In this document: positions 52,381 through 59,921 of the stretch, one piece after another
Layout of the letters: every line of letters starts with the position of its first letter
Position numbering within the stretch: the stretch's first letter is position 1
DNA from: Nocardioides ochotonae
GTDB taxonomy: Bacteria; Actinomycetota; Actinomycetes; Propionibacteriales; Nocardioidaceae
NCBI RefSeq assembly: GCF_011420305.2
Contig: NZ_CP061769.1
Location: 788,501-852,500, forward strand
Reading direction: 5' to 3'
DNA: 64,000 nucleotides
Notes under the pieces: generated by a model
Database searches by the model: none
What the model was told of the DNA's origin: nothing
What the model saw: the letters and a program-made list of their open reading frames with translations, nothing else
Made by a program: the position numbers and the translations under genes

Positions 52381-52571
52381 CGCGTCCTCCTCACCATGGT
52401 CCGTCGTGCTCGGACGAAGGCCCGGACGCGGCGGGTCGTGACGCTCTCTCCCGAGTCTTGCGCCGCCGCCGTACAGCCTCGCTGCGCACCCCTGGCTTTC
52501 CCCAGGACTAGGGACCACGTGGCGGTCGCTCCTCCGCGGGCCCGTGCCGGCTGCTTGCTAGCGTCCGGCCC

Positions 52572-53267
52572 GTGAAGCGGGGAGTGCTGTTCGACCTCGA
52601 CGGCACGCTCGTGGATCACCGGGCCGCCGCCGATGCCGCCGTGGCGGAGTGGGTGACCCAGCACGGCGGGCGGCGCGAGTCGGGGGACGATGCCCTTGCG
52701 GCGGAGTGGGTCCGCCTCGAAGCCCTGCACTTCGCGGCCTACCTGCGCGGCGAGGCGACGTTCCAGGAGCAGCGCCGCAGCAGGATCGCCCAGTTCCTGG
52801 CCTTCCTCGGGCGTCCGGTCCCGGACACCGGCGCGGTCGACCGGCTGTTCGAGTCCTATCTCGAGCTGTACGAGGCCGCGTGGGTCGCCTACGACGACGT
52901 GGTGCCTGCGCTGGACCTGCTCGCTGAATCGGGCGTCGCGCTCGGAGTGTTGACCAACGGGGACGAGGCGCAGCAGCGTGCCAAGCTCCGCGCCGTCGGA
53001 CTGCTCGACCGCTTCGACTGCGTGGTCGCCTCGTCCTCGCTGCCGGCCGCGAAGCCTGATGCCGCGGCGTTCGCCGGAGCTTGTGAGCGGCTGGGTATTT
53101 CGCCGGGCTCGGTGTCCTACGTGGGCGACACCCTCCGCACGGATGCGCTGGCCGCGACACAGGCGGGACTGCGCGGGGTGTGGTTGAACCGGCTCGCGGA
53201 GGATCCGCACGTGCAGCCGGAGGCCACCATCAGCAGCCTCCTCGAGATCGAGGCGATCCTCGGCTAG
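52572..53267 (+). CDS. HAD-family hydrolase
   Basis: The 231-residue protein has the HAD nucleophile motif FDLDGTLVDH (Asp8/Asp10), motif II VLTNGDE, motif III Lys (ASSSLPAAKPD) and motif IV YVGDTLRTDALAA. A cap of about 70 residues fits subfamily I phosphatases (for example phosphoglycolate-like). GTG start. Confidence 0.93.
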   Translation: MKRGVLFDLDGTLVDHRAAADAAVAEWVTQHGGRRESGDDALAAEWVRLEALHFAAYLRGEATFQEQRRSRIAQFLAFLGRPVPDTGAVDRLFESYLELYEAAWVAYDDVVPALDLLAESGVALGVLTNGDEAQQRAKLRAVGLLDRFDCVVASSSLPAAKPDAAAFAGACERLGISPGSVSYVGDTLRTDALAATQAGLRGVWLNRLAEDPHVQPEATISSLLEIEAILG

Positions 53268-53312
53268 TGCGGTGCCGGTGGGTCCCCGGAAGTCGGGCAG
53301 GCACCGATCCGC

Positions 53313-54020
53313 TCAGGCAGGGCGCACGCCGGCCCGCTCAAGCATCTCCAGCACGCCCCCGAGCTGGTAGTCGAAGAGCTGGTCGGCCGTGTCCTCGAAC
53401 TCCGGCCCGTACCAGCCGAAGACCTCGGCGCTGATCGCACCGAGGACCGCGTTCCAGGCGAGCAGTCCCGTCGCCATCACCGCGGGGTCGACCTGGTGGC
53501 CCAGAGTTGCCGCGACCGCCGTCAGGTCGGCCCCGAGGCGTCCCTCGACGGGCGCCGGGCCTGGCTCCGGAGACCGACGGGCGGGGTCGGCGTCGGCGAG
53601 GGCGCCGATCAGGCGGGCGACCACGCGGGTGCCGGGCTCGGTGGTCCGGTCGGCCGGTGCGTGGTAGCCCGGGACCGGACTTCCGTAGAGCAGTGCGTAC
53701 CGGGCCGGCTCGCGTCGAGCCCAGGTGCGGACCGCGCGGGCGATCTCGGCGACCTCGTCGAGGGGTGCCAGTGAGCGGCTGGCCAGTGCTGCGTCGACCT
53801 CGTCGGCAAGCCCGCCGTACGCGTCGATGACCAGCAGCGTGAGCAGCTCGTCGCGGCTGGCGACGTAGCGGTAGATCGCCGAGGAGACGACGCCGAGGTC
53901 GCGGGCGACCGCGCGCAACGAGAGCGCCGCCGCGCCCTGGGTCGCGAGGTGCTCGCGGCCGATCCGGACGATCTCGTCCATCGTGCGCTCGCGGGCGCGC
54001 TGGCGAGGAGTGGTGGCCAT
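53313..54020 (-). CDS. TetR-family regulator of the divergent epimerase gene
   Basis: A 235-residue regulator with an N-terminal helix-turn-helix (AALSLRAVARDLGVVSSAIYRYVASRDELLT) and a C-terminal WHG-type ligand domain. It is divergent from the oxidoreductase at 54148 with two AGAGCANTGCTCT palindromes between, so it most likely represses both genes until it binds an unknown ligand. Confidence 0.93.
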   Translation of the reverse strand: MATTPRQRARERTMDEIVRIGREHLATQGAAALSLRAVARDLGVVSSAIYRYVASRDELLTLLVIDAYGGLADEVDAALASRSLAPLDEVAEIARAVRTWARREPARYALLYGSPVPGYHAPADRTTEPGTRVVARLIGALADADPARRSPEPGPAPVEGRLGADLTAVAATLGHQVDPAVMATGLLAWNAVLGAISAEVFGWYGPEFEDTADQLFDYQLGGVLEMLERAGVRPA

Positions 54021-54060
54021 GCCCGCATCCTTTCCCGAGCGAGAGCGATGGTCAATGAAG

Positions 54061-54120
54061 AGAGCAGTGCTCTTGACGACCGCATGGGCTTGCGCGATGC
54101 TCAAGTGAGAGCACTGCTCT
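54061..54120. promoter_or_regulatory. Two AGAGCANTGCTCT operators in the TetR/epimerase gap
   Basis: AGAGCAGTGCTCT lies at 54061-54073 and AGAGCACTGCTCT at 54108-54120. Both are perfect 6-bp arm palindromes with a single central base. One is close to each promoter. This is the classic arrangement of an autoregulating TetR with its divergent target. Confidence 0.88.
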
Positions 54121-54147
54121 CTTTTGTCACGTCGCCGAGGAGCCCTG

Positions 54148-55068
54148 ATGTCCCAGATCTACACCGTCATCGGCGCGGGCCCCGTCGGCCGCACCATCGC
54201 CGAACAGCTCCTCGCCCGGGGCGAGAAGGTCCGGGTGCTGACCCGTTCCGGCTCCGGTCCCCGGGGAGCGGAGCGGGTCGCGGTCGACGCCGGCGACCCG
54301 GTTGCGCTCCGGGGCCAGCTCGACGGCTCGGCGACGGTCTTCCACTGCGCGCACGCGGCGTACGACGTCCGTGCCTGGGAGCGCGAGCTGCCGCGGACCG
54401 AGGCGGCCGTCCTCGAGGAGGCAGGCCGGGCCGCCACCGGGGTCGTCTTCCCCGAGAGCCTGTACTCCTACTCCCGCACCGACAAGGCGATGACGGAGAC
54501 CTCCGAGCGGGCGGTGAGCACCGGCAAGGGCGGTGTGCGCGCCCGGCTGCTGCTCGCCCGCGCCGCCCACTCGACGCCCACCGCGAGCGTGGTCGCCAGC
54601 GACTTCATCGGCCCCTACGCCCTCGCCTCGCACGTCGGGGAGCGGATGCTGAGCGCCGTGCTGGCCGAGAGGATGCTGCGGGTGGTCGGCAGCCCCGACC
54701 AGGCGCACTCCTTCACCTACGTCCCCGACCTCGCCGCGACGATGATCGCCGTCGCCGACCGCGGCCTGGACGGTGACCGGCTCTGGCACGCCGCGACCGG
54801 CGCGCCCGTCACCCAGCGCGAGGTCGCCCGTGGGTACGCCCGTCTCGCGGGCGTGCGCGAGCCGAGGATCGGCCGGCTGCCCACCGCGCTGCTGCGGGTG
54901 CTCGGCGTCGGCGTCCCGATGATGCGCGAGCTGGCCGAGGTGGCCCACCAGTTCGAGCGGCCCTTCGTCCTGGACTCCGCTGTCAGCCAGGCCGAGCTGG
55001 GCCTCGTCTCGACGCCGTTCGACCAGGTCCTGGCCGAGACCGTCGCCTGGTGGCGCTCCCGCACCTGA
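54148..55068 (+). CDS. NAD(P)-binding epimerase/reductase (SDR-like)
   Basis: The 306-residue protein starts MSQIYTVIGAGPVGRTIAEQ with a Rossmann GxGxxG motif and continues with HCAHAAYDVRAW, a segment SLYSYSRTDKAM in the SDR active-site region, and FTYVPDLAATMIAVADRG. It fits the atypical NmrA/epimerase group. Expression is probably controlled by the divergent TetR through the two operators. Substrate unknown. Confidence 0.88.
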   Translation: MSQIYTVIGAGPVGRTIAEQLLARGEKVRVLTRSGSGPRGAERVAVDAGDPVALRGQLDGSATVFHCAHAAYDVRAWERELPRTEAAVLEEAGRAATGVVFPESLYSYSRTDKAMTETSERAVSTGKGGVRARLLLARAAHSTPTASVVASDFIGPYALASHVGERMLSAVLAERMLRVVGSPDQAHSFTYVPDLAATMIAVADRGLDGDRLWHAATGAPVTQREVARGYARLAGVREPRIGRLPTALLRVLGVGVPMMRELAEVAHQFERPFVLDSAVSQAELGLVSTPFDQVLAETVAWWRSRT

Positions 55069-55263
55069 GCCCGACGACGGCGGGACACGAGCGAGACCGG
55101 AGCGGTGCCCGTAGGGCCAAGGTGCCCGGGTATCCGGACCGGTCACAACGGCGCCGCACCGTCCTACAGTGACGCCAAGGGCGCTCGGGCCCAGGGCAGT
55201 TGCACCCGCCGTACGGCGTCCGCGCCAGGTTCGCGCGGAACGGCGCAACGGCAAGGAGATGCG

Positions 55264-56361
55264 ATGTCAGCCCAAGGGACTCCGCAGGATCCCGAGCAGC
55301 CCGGACCCACCAGCGGGGGAGCCACGAGCAGTGGATCCACACCGACGCTGGCGATCGACCCGCGGCGCTCGATGATCCGAGCCGTGGCCTGGGTCCTCGG
55401 CGTGCTGTTCTTGCAGTTCGCGTTCATCTACAGCTATGTCGCCGCGTTCCACGACCCCACGCCGCACCAGCTCGAGGTGAAGGTGGTCGCGCCCGCGGTC
55501 GGCGGCAGCCAGGCCCAGCAGCTGGTCGACCAGCTCAACGGGCTCTCCGGCGACCCCTTGGACGCCTCGGTCGCCGACTCCGAGTCGGAGGCCCGCGAGG
55601 ACGTCCGCGACGGGGACGACGTCGCGGCCCTCGTGCTGCGCCCGGAGAAGAGCACCGACCTGCTGCTGATCGCCTCCGGCGGCGGCGTCTCGGTCGAGGA
55701 GGCCGCCTCGGACGTGCTCACCAAGGTGGTCCAGGAGCAGCGGCGCAGCGTGGAGAAGGAGGACCTGGTCCCGCTGCAGAGCGGTGACGCCCGCGGGCTC
55801 ACCGGCTTCTACCTCGTGGTCGGCTGGGCGGTCGGTGCCTACCTGTTCCCGACCGTGGTGGCGCTGGCGCGCGGGGACCGGCCCCGCTCGGTGCGCACGG
55901 CGGCGATCCGGCTGGCCGCGCTGGTGCCGTACGCCCTGGCCTCCGGGTTCGGGGGAGCCCTGATCGTCGGCCCGCTGCTGGACGCCCAGACCGGCCACTT
56001 CTGGCAGCTCGGCCTGCTCGGGACGGCCGTGTCGTTCTCGATCGCCGCGCTCGCGATCGGCCTCGAGGCCTTCCTGGGCGTGATCGGCATCGGGGTGACG
56101 CTGCTGCTCATCGTGATCATCGGCAACCCGAGCTCGGGCGGGGCGTTCCAGGCCGGCGTGATGCCTGCCTTCTGGCGGGTGGTCGGCGACTGGATCCCGA
56201 CCGGCGCCGGCGTGGACGGGGTGCGTCAGATCGTCTACTTCGGCTCCGACGACCTGACCCGGCCGCTCCTGGTGCTCGCGGCGTACGCCGTGGCGGGCAT
56301 CGTCCTCACGCTGCTCGTCTCAGGGCGGGGCCGGCGACCGGAGTTGTTGATGAGCGCCTGA
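55264..56361 (+). CDS. ABC-2/YhgE-like membrane protein
   Basis: A 365-residue protein with one N-terminal helix (VAWVLGVLFLQFAFIYSYVAAFH), a large extracytoplasmic domain (about 60-175; VVAPAVGGSQAQQLVDQLNG), and five C-terminal helices. This is the layout of DUF3533/YhgE-Pip type permeases. AAGGAG precedes the ATG. May export or protect cell-surface components; no ATPase is adjacent. Confidence 0.8.
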   Translation: MSAQGTPQDPEQPGPTSGGATSSGSTPTLAIDPRRSMIRAVAWVLGVLFLQFAFIYSYVAAFHDPTPHQLEVKVVAPAVGGSQAQQLVDQLNGLSGDPLDASVADSESEAREDVRDGDDVAALVLRPEKSTDLLLIASGGGVSVEEAASDVLTKVVQEQRRSVEKEDLVPLQSGDARGLTGFYLVVGWAVGAYLFPTVVALARGDRPRSVRTAAIRLAALVPYALASGFGGALIVGPLLDAQTGHFWQLGLLGTAVSFSIAALAIGLEAFLGVIGIGVTLLLIVIIGNPSSGGAFQAGVMPAFWRVVGDWIPTGAGVDGVRQIVYFGSDDLTRPLLVLAAYAVAGIVLTLLVSGRGRRPELLMSA

Positions 56362-56385
56362 TCCGGTCGCCCGAGAGTCGGCATC

Positions 56386-57306
56386 ATGGCGGAGCAGCCC
56401 GCACCTGCTGGTGACGTCCCGCGCGCACACCCCGCGCGCTGGGCGCTGCGCCAGGTCGAGCGGTCCGGGCTGTTCACGACCCAGGTGACCTGGCGGGCCC
56501 CGGACGGCACGATGGCCCGGTGGGAGTCGCGCTCGGCACGACGCCGGGGGCGCGTGGAGCTGCTCGACGCGACGGGAAGGACCACCGGCTTCGTCGAGGC
56601 GGCGCCGGCAACCGCCCGCCGACTGGCTCGGGCCAACCTGCTGGCCGGGACCGCCTTCATCGTCGGTGGCGGCCTCTTCGCGCTCGGTGCGCTGCTGGCG
56701 CAGCTCGACGTCGGCAGTGTGCGGCACGTCGACACGGTGTACCTCGTCGGCGGGGTCTTCTTCAGCCTCGGCGGCTACGTGTCGTTGCTGCAGGCCTCCA
56801 ACACGCCCACCGACCTCGACGAGAACGGCTCGCTGTCCTCACCGCGGTGGCGTTGGTTCGCCCTCGAGCCCCGCCAGATCGGCTGGTTGAGCGCGGCGGT
56901 GCTGTTCACTGGCACGCTCGTCTTCGGGGCCAGCCTCGTGGCGGCGTTCGCCTCGGACCTCACGCCTCGCCAGACCGACGGTTGGATCTGGCTCCCGGAC
57001 ATCGTCGGCTGTGTCTGCTTCCTGGTCTCGGGCCACCTCGCCCTCGTCGAGGTCGGGCACGGGGTGATCTGGCGGATCATCAACGACCTCGGCTGGTGGA
57101 TCGTCGGGGTGAACCAGCTCGGGTCGATCATCTTCTTCGTGGCCGGGCTCGCCTCGTTCACCCTCCCGGCCACCTCCACCGACCTGGACCCGGGTCTGGC
57201 CAACTGGGGAACCTTCGCCGGCTCGGTGTGCTTCGCCGTGGCCGGGGGGCTCCAGCTGTTCGAACGGCCGAAGGCCAGCCCAGCGCCGACTCGCCACCGG
57301 CGCTGA
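56386..57306 (+). CDS. Multi-pass membrane protein of unknown function
   Basis: The 306-residue protein has a soluble N-terminal part (RWALRQVERSGLFTTQVTWRAPDG) and about seven membrane segments in the remainder, including LLAGTAFIVGGGLFALGALLA and AVLFTGTLVFGASLVAAFAS. YrhK-like features (LAxTFxxFGGxxF-type) are weak. No function can be given. It follows the YhgE-like gene after 24 bp and may be co-transcribed. Confidence 0.78.
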   Translation: MAEQPAPAGDVPRAHPARWALRQVERSGLFTTQVTWRAPDGTMARWESRSARRRGRVELLDATGRTTGFVEAAPATARRLARANLLAGTAFIVGGGLFALGALLAQLDVGSVRHVDTVYLVGGVFFSLGGYVSLLQASNTPTDLDENGSLSSPRWRWFALEPRQIGWLSAAVLFTGTLVFGASLVAAFASDLTPRQTDGWIWLPDIVGCVCFLVSGHLALVEVGHGVIWRIINDLGWWIVGVNQLGSIIFFVAGLASFTLPATSTDLDPGLANWGTFAGSVCFAVAGGLQLFERPKASPAPTRHRR

Positions 57307-57357
57307 GCGACGCCTCCCGGCGCGGACAGCGCCGTGACGCCGCGCCGACGCCCTAGC

Positions 57358-58053
57358 ATGCGGCTCGTGATCCTCTCCCACACCGGACCCGACCTGACTG
57401 CCCGGCGACGCGGAGGGCGACGCGGTCGGCACCCGGCGTGGGTGCTCACCCTGGCCCTCGGTGCCGGCGTGCTCACCGGCTGCAGCGACGACGGGGCAGA
57501 GGGGGCGACCGGCCTGGCGACGGGGGTGCCGGCGCACTATGCCGACGGGATCGCCGAGGGCCTCGAGCGCTATCCGGAGATCGGCCGGACGGGGATGGGC
57601 GACTTCCAGTGGGACTGCCCCCTGGAGACCGAGATCGAGGTCGACGGCGAGGAGCACGACGACGTCCTGCACACGACGTTCTTCGGCCCGATGGAGGAGG
57701 TCCACCTCGTCGAGTGCAGCTTCCACGAACCGTTCTCGGTGAGCCTGGCCTACGCGGAGGCGGAGAGCGACGAGGCGTTCACGGCGCTCGAGTCCGCCAC
57801 CGGCGCCGTCGAGCAGGTGGGCAACGAACAGACCGAGGAGACCATCACCGTGGGCGAGCGGGACTTCGTGGTGGTCCACACCGATTTCCCGACCAACCCC
57901 GCGGCCGACTTCAACCTGTCCGCCCACCACCTCGACCCGGAGACCCGCTCGCGGACCACGCTGGAGGTCTCCGGCAGCAGCGACGGACTCAGCGAGGAGT
58001 ACGACGAGCGCGCCGTCGCCGAAGACCTGGCGGCGATCCTGTCCGCGGGCTGA
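57358..58053 (+). CDS. Lipoprotein of unknown function (3)
   Basis: The 231-residue protein has an Arg-rich signal region and lipobox LTGC near residue 42, then an acidic extracytoplasmic domain with a Cys pair (WDCPLE, VECSFHEP). Conserved Glu and Asp are frequent. No family recognised. Confidence 0.8.
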   Translation: MRLVILSHTGPDLTARRRGGRRGRHPAWVLTLALGAGVLTGCSDDGAEGATGLATGVPAHYADGIAEGLERYPEIGRTGMGDFQWDCPLETEIEVDGEEHDDVLHTTFFGPMEEVHLVECSFHEPFSVSLAYAEAESDEAFTALESATGAVEQVGNEQTEETITVGERDFVVVHTDFPTNPAADFNLSAHHLDPETRSRTTLEVSGSSDGLSEEYDERAVAEDLAAILSAG

Positions 58054-58444
58054 CCGCCCCGACGAGCAGCACCGCAGCGTGACGCAGAACGCGCTCCGAA
58101 CCCGTGAAGCAGGGGTCTTGCCGACCTACCATCGAGGGTGAGCTCCGGTGGGGGAGACATCCTCCCGGAGCGGCAGCAGTCGATGTCTCGAGAGTCGCGC
58201 CGGCAGCGACACGATCGGGCTGAGAGAGTCATCGCGACCTCGCCCGGCCACGCTGTCGACGCCCGCACGACCACGGTCCGCGCCACGCCTGCCGCCGGGT
58301 GCCGTCTGCGCTGACGGCCGCCTGCGTCGGCCGTGTGCGCCTGCCCCGTGGTCCTCCGCCGAGGCGTGCCCGCGCGCCTGTGCACCAGGCGCGCGCACCG
58401 TGCCTTGGCCCGAGCCCCATGCCACCGACACGGAGGTCATCTGC
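58054..58444. other. 391-bp leader before the DD-carboxypeptidase gene
   Basis: Includes hairpins such as CCGGTGGGGGAGACATCCTC with CCCGGAG and CGATGTCTCGAGAG. It is not recognisable as ydaO or another riboswitch: the diagnostic ydaO blocks found at 8384-8563 are absent. An open frame exists through it but has no conserved content and is not taken as coding. GGAGG occurs 12 bp before the ATG. Confidence 0.5.
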
Positions 58445-59902
58445 ATGCCGCGCCACGCGCGCACCCCCCTGCGCTCCAGGCTCCAGCGCAACCGAAGGAC
58501 GGTCGCGGCCACCGCCGCCACCGCCGCCCTCGTGATCACCGGGGTGCTCACCCCGGCCCTCACCGCCCCCTCGGCCGAGGACCTGCCCCGGCGTACCGGA
58601 GCCATCCAGCGGTTGCCGCAGATCGGGGAGCACGACCGCACGCACGACCAGCACGCCAAGCAGGCACAGCGGGCCAAGCGGGAGACCCCGAGCAGGCACG
58701 CGCAACGGGCCCGGACCACCACCGCCCCCGCGAAGGCCACGACGGCCCGGAAGGTGGTGAAGGGGAAGCCCACCGCCGCGGACCGGACGATCGCCGCCAA
58801 GCTGCGCACCCGCATCAAGAACGACCAGCTCGGCGCCAAGGTCACCGGCCACGTGGGCGACGTGGACAGCGGTCGTGCCGTGTGGTCCGCCGACGGGCAC
58901 CACGCGATGATGCCCGCCTCGACCACCAAGGTCGGCACGGCGGTCGCCGCGCTGAAGGCCCTGGGCCCGGACCACAAGCTCACCACCGACGTGCGCCTCG
59001 AGGACCGGACGATCACCCTCGTCGGCGGAGGCGACGAGCTGCTCACCAGCGGCGACCTGAGCGCGCTGGCCGCGAAGACCGCCCGGCAGGTGCGCAAGCG
59101 GACGCCGTACCGGCTCCAGGTCGACGACAGCCTGTTCGCGCAGCCGTCGATGAGCCCGGGCTGGTCCGGCGGCTACTACCCGGGCAACGTCACCCCGGTC
59201 CGCGCGCTGGTGGTCGACCAGCACCAGGTGATGGACACCGCGATCGACGCCGGCCACGTCTTCGCCCACGAGCTGCGCGAGCGGGGCGTCAAGGTCGCCG
59301 ACGTACGACGGGCGAAGGCGTCCGAGGAGGCCACCAGCGTCGCTGCGCACCGCACCCCGGTCTCCGAGGTCGTGATCCAGATGCTGCTGTACTCCGACAA
59401 CGACCTGGCCGAGAGCCTCCAGCGGCTGACCGCCGTCGAGCTGGGACGCCCGGCGACCTGGCGCGGTGGCGTGCAGGCCCAGATGAAGGTCTTCCGCGAC
59501 CTCGGCGTCGACACCCGCGGGATGAGGCTCTTCGACGGCTCCGGCCTGTCGCGGGCCGACCGGATCTCCGCGGCCAACCTGGTCTCGATCCTGCAGGCCG
59601 CCTACACCAAGGGGCGCCACACCACCATGTGGCCGCTCAAGAAGGGCCTGCCGCTCGCCGGTGCCACCGGCACGCTGGACGACAGCTACGGCCGGTTCGT
59701 CACCCCGCAGTCCTACCGCGCGGCCGGGAAGGTCCGCGGCAAGACCGGCTCTCTGCACGACGTGATCACGCTCGCCGGCGTGACGCGTGGTGCGGACGGG
59801 CGGATGAAGGCCTACGCGTTCATGCAGAACGGCGCCCCGAGCAGCCTCAGCATCCGGCAGGGCTTCGACGGGCTGGCCGCCACCGTCCACGGGAGCTGGT
59901 GA
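58445..59902 (+). CDS. D-alanyl-D-alanine carboxypeptidase/endopeptidase (peptidase S13)
   Basis: The 485-residue protein has a signal peptide (VAATAATAALVITGVLTPALTA), a Gln/Arg/His/Lys-rich linker (about 60-115), and a penicillin-binding domain with SxxK as PASTTK near residue 158, SxN as YSDNDLAES near 317 and KTG as VRGKTGS near 433. It trims peptidoglycan stem peptides outside the membrane. The basic linker may bind the wall. Confidence 0.95.
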   Translation: MPRHARTPLRSRLQRNRRTVAATAATAALVITGVLTPALTAPSAEDLPRRTGAIQRLPQIGEHDRTHDQHAKQAQRAKRETPSRHAQRARTTTAPAKATTARKVVKGKPTAADRTIAAKLRTRIKNDQLGAKVTGHVGDVDSGRAVWSADGHHAMMPASTTKVGTAVAALKALGPDHKLTTDVRLEDRTITLVGGGDELLTSGDLSALAAKTARQVRKRTPYRLQVDDSLFAQPSMSPGWSGGYYPGNVTPVRALVVDQHQVMDTAIDAGHVFAHELRERGVKVADVRRAKASEEATSVAAHRTPVSEVVIQMLLYSDNDLAESLQRLTAVELGRPATWRGGVQAQMKVFRDLGVDTRGMRLFDGSGLSRADRISAANLVSILQAAYTKGRHTTMWPLKKGLPLAGATGTLDDSYGRFVTPQSYRAAGKVRGKTGSLHDVITLAGVTRGADGRMKAYAFMQNGAPSSLSIRQGFDGLAATVHGSW

Positions 59903-59921
59903 CCCCGCAACCCTGAGCGCC

